Below, piece after piece: positions 5,849-9,844 of a stretch of DNA of 9,844 bases. Numbering within the stretch: position 1 is the stretch's first letter; the number at the start of each line of letters is the position of its first letter. The notes beneath the pieces are model-generated. The model made no database searches. It had not been told where the DNA came from and saw nothing but the letters and a program-made list of their open reading frames with translations. The position numbers and the translations under genes were made by a program. The DNA comes from Candidatus Desantisbacteria bacterium CG1_02_49_89 (lineage in GTDB: Bacteria; Desantisbacteria; UBA1551): assembly GCA_001871075.1 (NCBI GenBank), contig MNUP01000052.1, positions 1 through 9,844 of the forward strand, read 5' to 3'.

Positions 5849-6181
5849 CTATTTTTTAACCTCATTTAGATTTCTCTTTAAGCCGCTGATTTCCGTTTCA
5901 ACTACCTTCCAGGCAAGCTCCAGGTCTATGCCGAAATATTCATGGATGAGGATGTCCCTCATTCCGGCGATCCGCTTCCAGGGAATGCCCGCGTATTTAT
6001 CCTTTATATCGCCGGGAAGGTTTTTCGCGGCTTCCCCGATAATCTCGATCCTGCGTATAACGGCATCCTGCAGCTGTTTTGACGCCAGGAAATCAGCTTT
6101 TGATTTTCCTTTTGTGTATTCTTCGATAAGCTCTATGCACTCAAGTATGTGTTTAATAAAAACCTGCGCGTCCTTTTTCAT
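5849..6181 (-). CDS. hepT: HepT-like toxin, HEPN (DUF86) RNase of an MntA/HepT system
   Basis: The 110-residue all-helical protein is a DUF86/HEPN family member. The catalytic Rx4HxY motif is intact: R75-DILI-H80-E-Y82. The preceding IIGEAAKNLP (48-57) and IPWKRIAGMRD (66-76) are typical of HepT. Characterised HepT proteins are RNases that are neutralised when the partner MntA adenylylates the tyrosine of this motif. The ATG at 6181 overlaps the mntA TGA by four bases (ATGA), so translation is probably coupled; no strong separate ribosome binding site is seen. The operon ends at the terminator at 5766-5791. Length and motifs look complete, so it is probably functional. Role as toxin is from the family, not shown here. 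Confidence 0.9.
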   Translation of the reverse strand: MKKDAQVFIKHILECIELIEEYTKGKSKADFLASKQLQDAVIRRIEIIGEAAKNLPGDIKDKYAGIPWKRIAGMRDILIHEYFGIDLELAWKVVETEISGLKRNLNEVKK

Positions 6182-6459
6182 AAAATAACTCTCTGTTCCC
6201 TTAAGATCCTGTCCCTGAGAAGCGGGTAAAGGGAGTTGTAGGTAAGAACGTCGACTTTTCTTTTTAATGTCTCTTCAAGCTCGATTTTAAGCCCTGAAAG
6301 GTCGAGCAGGCTTTTACTGCCTTTAAATTCCACAAGAAGGTCTATATCGCTTTTTTTAGTTGCCCTGCCGTTTACAACGGACCCGAAAAGAGAAGCTCTT
6401 TTTACATCGTTCTTTATAAGAATAGGTACAATTTTATTTTTAATCTCCTCGAAGCTCAT
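6178..6459 (-). CDS. mntA: MntA-like nucleotidyltransferase antitoxin
   Basis: The 93-residue protein is a minimal nucleotidyltransferase. It has the GSx10DxD signature: G26-S27, then D38 and D40 in KKSDIDLLVEF, with a third acidic residue D70 in KVDVLTY. In characterised systems this enzyme transfers AMP to the tyrosine of the HepT Rx4HxY motif and silences the toxin. The ATG at 6459 follows AGGAG by 6 bases, a strong site. It is the first gene of a two-gene operon with hepT, expressed from the promoter at 6507-6535. Confidence 0.9.
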   Translation of the reverse strand: MSFEEIKNKIVPILIKNDVKRASLFGSVVNGRATKKSDIDLLVEFKGSKSLLDLSGLKIELEETLKRKVDVLTYNSLYPLLRDRILREQRVIL

Positions 6460-6506
6460 TTTATCTCCTGATTATTCCGTCTAATTCAACTTTTTTGAAC
6501 ATAAAC

Positions 6507-6535
6507 ATTATACCATATTTAGCCTGAAAAGTCAA
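6507..6535 (-). promoter_or_regulatory. Strong sigma70-type promoter of mntA-hepT
   Basis: On the minus strand, TTGACT (6530-6535), 17 bp, then consensus TATAAT (6507-6512). The start codon is about 48 bases from the -10. It matches the hicBA promoter at 25 of 29 positions from the -35 through the -10. Confidence 0.85.
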
Positions 6536-6553
6536 ATCGCCCGTTAACCGTTT

Positions 6554-6577
6554 ATTAAGGGGGACGGTTCTATTATT
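6554..6577. repeat. REP motif, GAACCGTCCCCC type, inverted copy at the RAYT 3' end
   Basis: On the plus strand it reads AAGGGGGACGGTTCTATTATT (6557-6577 core). It overlaps the RAYT TAA stop (6573-6575). It is the only copy of this motif in the opposite orientation to the others. Confidence 0.82.
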
Positions 6578-7268
6578 CCGGCACCAAAGACTTCCTGGGC
6601 CGTCCTCTTCCCTTAAACTTATCGGTTACCCCGAACAATTCCTCCATCTGCGCGGTGAATTCTGTGTTGCCGTAGAAATACCTTCTTGTAACAGAAGGAT
6701 CGCTTTCCCTTTTCCAGCTTTCTTTTGAAAGCACGAAATCCCGGTACAGCTCCTTCCTTATCTTAAGATCATTCGAGAGCCCTTCATAAGCCGGCTGGGG
6801 ATCCAGCAGCTTATTGACGCTGTCCTGGGTATAGAACCTGTAACTGCTCCAAAGATAGTCTTCCGGCTTCTGCGCCATCCCTGCCCTTACAGGATTTAAT
6901 TCAATGTACGCGGCGCACTCAAGCAGATACTCGTCTTTGCTTATAAGTATGCTCTTAAACCTGTCCTGCCAGAAATGGCCGAAGTGCTTGTACTTCTTCT
7001 TGTAATACTGGGCGTATGACAGGTTCAAAAGCTTCATTGCTTCAGAAAGGCTTGCCTGGCTGTCCGTTATTTCAATGATCAGGTGGACGTGGTTGTCCAT
7101 CAGGACGTAGTGGTACAGCAGGAACTTGAAGCGGTCTTTGCACATTTCCAGGACTTCCAGGTATTCAAGAAAATCCCTTTCATCGTGGAATACGTTAACC
7201 TTATTGTTGCCTCTTGTGATTATATGGTAAACGCCCTCATGGTTGAATATCCGAGCTGCTCTTGGCAT
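6573..7268 (-). CDS. REP-associated tyrosine transposase (RAYT, Y1_Tnp/IS200-like)
   Basis: The 231-residue protein is a Y1 HUH transposase of the RAYT group. It begins MPRAARIFNHEGVYHIITRGNN (typical PR..R....YHI..RGN start, residues 2-22). The metal-binding HUH motif is MDNHVHLI (H60, H62), FWQDRFKS lies at 99-106, and the catalytic tyrosine is Y121 in YIELNPVRAGM. The C-terminus ends in a basic RGRPRKS tail (221-227). All key residues are present, so it is likely active. RAYTs cut and rejoin single-stranded DNA at REP hairpins and are credited with REP dispersal. The ATG at 7268 follows GAGGA by about 6 bases. Its stop lies inside a REP motif, and a matching inverted motif lies upstream of the start. 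Confidence 0.93.
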   Translation of the reverse strand: MPRAARIFNHEGVYHIITRGNNKVNVFHDERDFLEYLEVLEMCKDRFKFLLYHYVLMDNHVHLIIEITDSQASLSEAMKLLNLSYAQYYKKKYKHFGHFWQDRFKSILISKDEYLLECAAYIELNPVRAGMAQKPEDYLWSSYRFYTQDSVNKLLDPQPAYEGLSNDLKIRKELYRDFVLSKESWKRESDPSVTRRYFYGNTEFTAQMEELFGVTDKFKGRGRPRKSLVPE

Positions 7269-7334
7269 CCAGATTCCTCTTAATTATTGCTGATTTTCGC
7301 TGATTTTATCTTTAATAATCACTGTCCATAAAGG

Positions 7335-7372
7335 ATCCCTGCGTCTTGCTTTCAAGAAAAAGCAGCAGGGAT
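7335..7372. other. Nested hairpin upstream of the RAYT gene, candidate transposase recognition site
   Basis: ATCCCTGC (7335-7342) pairs with GCAGGGAT (7365-7372). Inside, TCTTG (7344-7348) pairs with CAAGA (7353-7357) around CTTT. Y1 transposases recognise imperfect subterminal hairpins, and this one lies 16 bases inside the 7389-7412 REP copy. It could instead affect RAYT mRNA. Confidence 0.55.
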
Positions 7373-7388
7373 AATCATCTTTAAAAGA

Positions 7389-7412
7389 AATAATGGAACC
7401 GTCCCCCTTTTT
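7389..7412. repeat. REP motif, GAACCGTCCCCC type, at the RAYT 5' end
   Basis: AATAATGG precedes AACCGTCCCCCTTTTT. It is inverted relative to 6554-6577 and direct relative to 5413 and 8096. It also lies 6 bases beyond the hicBA terminator. Confidence 0.82.
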
Positions 7413-7418
7413 AAATAA

Positions 7419-7444
7419 AAAGCCGTCATTTATTTGACGGCTTT
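7419..7444 (-). terminator. Rho-independent terminator of hicBA
   Basis: AAAGCCGTCA (7419-7428) and TGACGGCTTT (7435-7444) form a perfect 10-bp stem around a 6-base loop. On the minus strand it is followed by TTTTTATTT. It lies about 22 bases after the hicA stop and so ends the hicBA transcript before the RAYT unit. Confidence 0.88.
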
Positions 7445-7466
7445 AGAATTAAAAACGTTCATTAAT

Positions 7467-7706
7467 CTATAACTTACCTTTTCTCTTTATTCTGAGAAAT
7501 TCCCGGATAGAAAGATGCGCCCTTTTGATCTGCGCGCGCAGCAAGCCGGGCGCCACCTCACCGTGATCGGGTATAACAAGAATAGGATAACCTTCTCTGT
7601 CGTTCACAAGAATAATATGGCTTCCTTCCTGCCTGGCAGCGTAATACCCTATCTTCTGGAAAATTTTTACAGCTTCTCTGCCGGAAATATTGCCAAGAGT
7701 GCCCAT
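7467..7706 (-). CDS. hicA: HicA-like mRNA interferase toxin
   Basis: The 79-residue protein matches the HicA (YcfA-like) dsRBD-fold toxin. It has the N-terminal SGREAVKIFQKIGY helix (8-21), the catalytic histidine in RQEGSHIIL (H30), and PILVIPDHGEVAPGLLRAQIKRAHLS (about 41-66). HicA cleaves mRNA in the cytoplasm and is held inactive by HicB. The ATG at 7706 follows the hicB TAA directly (TAAATG), with GGAG 5 bases before it, so expression is coupled to hicB. The order hicB then hicA is the reverse of the best known E. coli operon but is common. Family length is normal and the key His is intact. Confidence 0.9.
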   Translation of the reverse strand: MGTLGNISGREAVKIFQKIGYYAARQEGSHIILVNDREGYPILVIPDHGEVAPGLLRAQIKRAHLSIREFLRIKRKGKL

Positions 7707-7937
7707 TTAAACTCCGGCGGTAACAGGAACATTAATGTAGGTTGTTTTGATCTCCTCAACCGGTATGCGGCGGTGTTTTTTTCTTGCGACCTTTAAATAT
7801 CCTGAAACGGCTTCCCTGATATTATCCAGCGCTTCCTCTTTCGTCTTGCCCTGAGACATGCATCCGGGAAGCATTGGAACCCCGGCGACGTATCCGCCGT
7901 ATTCAATATCATACTCCAGTTCAACCTTGAATTTCAT
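7707..7937 (-). CDS. hicB: HicB-like antitoxin, short form without a DNA-binding domain
   Basis: The 76-residue protein has the partial RNase H-like HicB fold: YDIEYGGYVAGVPMLPGCMSQG (residues about 9-30) followed by KTKEEALDNIREAVSGYL (31-48). HicB binds and masks HicA. There is no C-terminal ribbon-helix-helix or helix-turn-helix, so autoregulation through its own DNA-binding domain is not expected. The ATG at 7937 follows AAAGGAG by 8 bases. It is first in the operon, behind a consensus promoter and a roughly 110-base leader. Confidence 0.88.
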   Translation of the reverse strand: MKFKVELEYDIEYGGYVAGVPMLPGCMSQGKTKEEALDNIREAVSGYLKVARKKHRRIPVEEIKTTYINVPVTAGV

Positions 7938-7990
7938 TCCAGCGCTCCTTTTAGATCAAATGTACTATCTCGGAATTCCCCCTGCCTTAA

Positions 7991-8030
7991 CCCTCTGCAT
8001 TAATGGGAGAGGGATGGGTGAGGGTGAGTT
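7991..8030. repeat. Hairpin plus G-rich GGGATGGGTGAGGGTGAG repeat in the hicB leader
   Basis: CCCTCT (7991-7996) pairs with AGAGGG (8008-8013) around an 11-base loop. GATGGGTGAGGGTGAG follows at 8013-8028. On the minus strand this gives CTCACCCTCACCCATCCCTC, a type of sequence known as an abundant intergenic repeat in many bacteria. It lies inside the hicBA 5' leader and could act as a repeat only or fold and affect hicB translation. Confidence 0.5.
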
Positions 8031-8056
8031 TTGTGACATCCTGTTTTATTTGCTTA

Positions 8057-8085
8057 ATTATACCATATTTCAGCTTAAAAGTCAA
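8057..8085 (-). promoter_or_regulatory. Strong sigma70-type promoter of hicBA
   Basis: On the minus strand, TTGACT (8080-8085), 17 bp, then consensus TATAAT (8057-8062). Predicted transcription starts about 110 bases before hicB. It is nearly the same promoter as that of mntA-hepT, with the AAATATGG block before the -10 identical. Confidence 0.87.
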
Positions 8086-8095
8086 CTATACTGGA

Positions 8096-8119
8096 AATAA
8101 TAGAACCGTCCCCCTTTTT
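8096..8119. repeat. REP motif, GAACCGTCCCCC type
   Basis: AATAATAG precedes AACCGTCCCCCTTTTT, identical over 21 bases to the reverse complement of the 6554-6577 copy. It lies 10 bases beyond the hicBA -35 and about 44 bases after the stop of the DUF7309/DUF6930-like gene. A short GGTGACACC palindrome (about 8131-8139) follows. Confidence 0.82.
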
Positions 8120-8162
8120 GGGTATTAATAGGTGACACCCTAGCTTTTGCTTACGCAGAGAT

Positions 8163-9188
8163 CTATTGTTTCTCCAGACCCTTGCTCATATATTCTTTCA
8201 TCTTCAGACGCGCCTGGCCTATCCTTTTGAACTTTTTAACAAGCACGACGTCTATGCCGAAAGCAAGGCGGACGGGTTCCAGCAATGCCAGGAACTCTCC
8301 ATTAGTGACAAACACCTTTTCAGGCATGGATTTTACTTCCCGGATTATCTCAAGGAATTGCCTGGTGAACTCGTTTTCGTATTCCTTTGACGGGTGCAAA
8401 AGGTGGGTCTTCAGGATAAAGTCCGCGCCGGAGTCCATCCACAAGAAGATGCGGCCGTAAAAGGGCCTGTTAGTCCCATCCTTTACAGGAACAGGGGAAT
8501 AGAAGCTGTGGACTTCCCATGTCCCCTTCTTCGCGCCTATATCCTGTTTGATCCTGCCAGCCTCTTCCCTGTCAAGGGGCTTGGCAGACAGTGCTGCGCG
8601 ATCCTCAGCCGGGGGTGTAAACCACCGGTCTGTCCATGTTACGCCGCTGTCTTCCCTTTGAGACATTCTTGCAAAGAATTCGCCTGGTTCCGGGGGACTG
8701 AACATGCGGGGGTTAGCTTTAAAACGAGGGTATACCTCCATTACCTGACTGAGCGCAAGGCTCATATACCTTGCCTGCTCACCGGTTAAGTGCCAGGGGA
8801 AGTAGCCGGGCAGGTAGCTCCTGATGAGCGGGCAGAGCTGAGATTCGTTAAGATGAAAGCCAAGGGAGTCAAGCAGCTTAAGATCCTCGCCTGGCAAGCA
8901 GCTTCTGCGCTCAAAGGTCAGGTTCAAGGTCTTCTGGACATGCATGAGGTCAGGATCCTCAGGGTCAAACCTTTCCCTGAATATCCTTAAGTACGCCTTC
9001 AAGCCCTCTGTCCCGAGGTATACGACAAGGCCGTATTCATTCCTGGCGTTGCCCAATACGCAGCAGTAGCCCATCTGGCCGGTCTGCGGGTCCTGGATTC
9101 CGAACAGGTCAGAATCTGTCATACATTTCCAGGGCGCAAGGTCCCTGAATTTAAGGCTTAACTTGTATAATTCCTTCTGGTCTTCCAC
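8163..9188 (-). CDS. DUF7309/DUF6930-like conserved protein, function unknown
   Basis: The 341-residue soluble protein starts at GTG (9188), with AAGGAG five bases upstream, a strong site. Residues about 5-70 carry the recognisable block LYKLSLKFRDLAPWKCMTDS, then DLFGIQDPQTGQMGYCCVLG and LVVYLGTEGLKAYL, as in the N-terminal domain named DUF7309. The C-terminal part (about 215-335), with SMPEKVFVTNGEFLALLEP and a basic tail, resembles DUF6930. The two are usually found in one protein and no activity is established. No signal peptide or membrane segment is seen. Its TAG stop precedes a REP motif by about 44 bases. The gene upstream ends 110 bases away, with a REP copy between, so they are probably separate units. 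The domain names are from memory. Confidence 0.65.
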   Translation of the reverse strand: MEDQKELYKLSLKFRDLAPWKCMTDSDLFGIQDPQTGQMGYCCVLGNARNEYGLVVYLGTEGLKAYLRIFRERFDPEDPDLMHVQKTLNLTFERRSCLPGEDLKLLDSLGFHLNESQLCPLIRSYLPGYFPWHLTGEQARYMSLALSQVMEVYPRFKANPRMFSPPEPGEFFARMSQREDSGVTWTDRWFTPPAEDRAALSAKPLDREEAGRIKQDIGAKKGTWEVHSFYSPVPVKDGTNRPFYGRIFLWMDSGADFILKTHLLHPSKEYENEFTRQFLEIIREVKSMPEKVFVTNGEFLALLEPVRLAFGIDVVLVKKFKRIGQARLKMKEYMSKGLEKQ

Positions 9189-9244
9189 AAATTCTCCTTA
9201 TTTCATAAAAAACAGTCTTTGTCAAATTTAGCCGTTTCCCAGGT

Positions 9245-9270
9245 AATTAAGTATTGTGTCCCCGGAATTA
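9245..9270. repeat. REP motif, GTGTCCCCGGAATTA type, copy 2
   Basis: AATTAAGTATTGTGTCCCCG followed by GAATTA differs from the 5714-5739 copy at one base. It lies about 28 bases after the stop of the DUF4139-like gene. CCGGAATTAGTTCCTGG at 9262-9278 forms a small imperfect palindrome. Confidence 0.72.
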
Positions 9271-9298
9271 GTTCCTGGTCACTGGATACTGTTTCTAA

Positions 9299-9844
9299 TC
9301 ACCTGTATTCATAAAAAGTGCATGTGTATTCCAGGCTGGCCTTCTCGTCCGGCTTCAGGGTCTTCGTCCATTCCACGCAGGAGATGGGATTTATTGACTG
9401 GTAATACCCGTAATAACTCCACCAGCCCCCGTAATAGTCCCTGCGCACCCCTTCCCACAGCTTCTTTATAAGGTTCTCCCATCCCTGTGCAGACGCTTCG
9501 CTCCTGCCCCCGGAAGACACCTCCGCGACCTTGCCCAGCACGTGCCTTTTGACGGTTACGCTTACATCCGTCTTTTTCTTGTTCGTCACCAGGATCGTCC
9601 CCTTCACGGTCACCATATCCCAGGACCTGCCCATCGAGGTGATGGCGTTGTTCTGGCGGCTTGCCTCTATCTCGTTTATGGTGCTGAGGATGTCGCTTGC
9701 GATGGTCACCGGCATTATTGTGCGGCCCCTGGGCGGGGAGTAGTCTATCTTTTCCTGCACAAGCATCTGCCCCTGCTTGAATATGGTTGCCGGGGCAGTG
9801 GTAATGGGCTCTGCCGTCTGGTTCATTACCACTAACTTGTGCCA
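9299..9844 (-). CDS. DUF4139-like protein, C-terminal part (5' end outside the window)
   Basis: The frame enters from the window edge and is open for 181 residues to TGA at 9299-9301. The visible part matches the end of DUF4139 proteins: LVVMNQTAEPITTAPATIF, then GQMLVQEKIDYSPPRG, a VPxxIAxDI-like strand (MPVTIASDILS), VTVKGTILVTNKKKTDVSV (an ig-like 'KNxKxxxVxV' strand) and a final KTLKPDEKASLEYTCTFYEYR. A Tyr/Gly/Trp-rich loop (DYYGGWWSYYGYYQ) breaks the domain and echoes the FYGQYGYYPNF patch of the gene at 1-595. The internal GTG and ATG codons near 9826-9832 are not likely starts, because the domain extends upstream. Function is unknown; the family is usually exported. Confidence 0.68.
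   Translation of the reverse strand, partial: WHKLVVMNQTAEPITTAPATIFKQGQMLVQEKIDYSPPRGRTIMPVTIASDILSTINEIEASRQNNAITSMGRSWDMVTVKGTILVTNKKKTDVSVTVKRHVLGKVAEVSSGGRSEASAQGWENLIKKLWEGVRRDYYGGWWSYYGYYQSINPISCVEWTKTLKPDEKASLEYTCTFYEYR

Larger units (their letters stand above)
6554..7412 (-). mobile_element. RAYT element: REP-associated transposase gene between inverted REP copies
   Basis: The RAYT gene is bracketed by an inverted pair of one motif: 6554-6577, reading AATAATAGAACCGTCCCCC on the minus strand, and 7389-7412, reading AATAATGGAACCGTCCCCC on the plus strand. They agree at 20 of the 21 bases from AATAAT to CCCTT. A nested hairpin lies inside near the 7389 end (7335-7372). This is the REPtron layout described for RAYTs. 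The exact outer limits and any duplication of target DNA cannot be determined. Confidence 0.75.

Noticed and set aside
9200-9228. Promoter upstream of the DUF7309/DUF6930-like gene
   Set aside because: TTGACA is present on the minus strand near 9220, but I find no convincing -10 at the right distance.
595-9299. An 8.7-kb insertion splitting a single DUF4139 gene
   Set aside because: Both fragments are on the minus strand, so a split gene would have its N-terminal half at the right edge. The arrangement is the reverse, and the left fragment has its own signal peptide and ribosome binding site.
1-9844. The two DUF4139-like fragments as one gene across a circular junction
   Set aside because: Joining base 1 to base 9844 puts the two halves in different frames (off by one). 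The joined product would also be short for the family, so direct circularity is not supported.

Overview
The window looks like accessory DNA from an uncultured, probably Gram-negative bacterium. The clues are Sec signal peptides, canonical sigma70-type promoters, AGGAG-type ribosome binding sites, moderate GC by eye, and dense families of short intergenic repeats of the kind common in candidate-phylum metagenome genomes. The taxon cannot be fixed from sequence reading alone. Every gene I can support lies on the minus strand, so transcription runs from high to low coordinates. I see no rRNA, tRNA or CRISPR array.

Reading in the direction of transcription, the window opens with the C-terminal part of a DUF4139-like protein (9299-9844). 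Next come a conserved cytoplasmic protein of the DUF7309/DUF6930 type (8163-9188), a hicBA toxin-antitoxin operon with its own promoter and terminator (7419-8085), and a REP-associated tyrosine transposase (RAYT) bracketed by inverted copies of a short repeat (6554-7412). These are followed by an mntA-hepT toxin-antitoxin operon, again with its own promoter and terminator (5766-6535), a small two-helix membrane protein (5447-5632) and a possible structured intergenic region (5284-5405). Then come a DUF4143-type AAA+ ATPase (3891-5195), a 125-bp non-coding IS-end-like element (3711-3835), a DUF488 protein (3040-3642), a secreted beta-propeller gene interrupted by an in-frame TAG (1868-2875), a GH29-like cytoplasmic hydrolase (713-1684) and the N-terminal part of a second DUF4139-like secreted protein (1-595).

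The most distinctive layer is the intergenic one. Six copies of a GAACC(C)GTCCCC(C)TTTT motif, two copies of a GTGTCCCCGGAATTA motif and two related CTGACCCC motifs lie between the genes. Several directly abut or overlap stop codons: GH29-like at 713, beta-propeller at 1868, AAA ATPase at 3891 and RAYT at 6573. The RAYT between an inverted pair of the first motif is the obvious candidate for the enzyme that spreads it. The two toxin-antitoxin operons are compact promoter-genes-terminator units on either side of the RAYT. Their promoters match at 25 of 29 positions although their genes are unrelated. Together, 5714-8119 reads as an island of repeat-delimited cassettes.

The individual protein families are known. 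The items most deserving follow-up are the cassette architecture with near-identical toxin-antitoxin promoters, the stop-codon-abutting repeats, the interrupted beta-propeller gene, the IS-end-derived promoter upstream of the DUF488 gene, and the duplicated ribosome-binding segment around a hairpin ahead of the beta-propeller gene.
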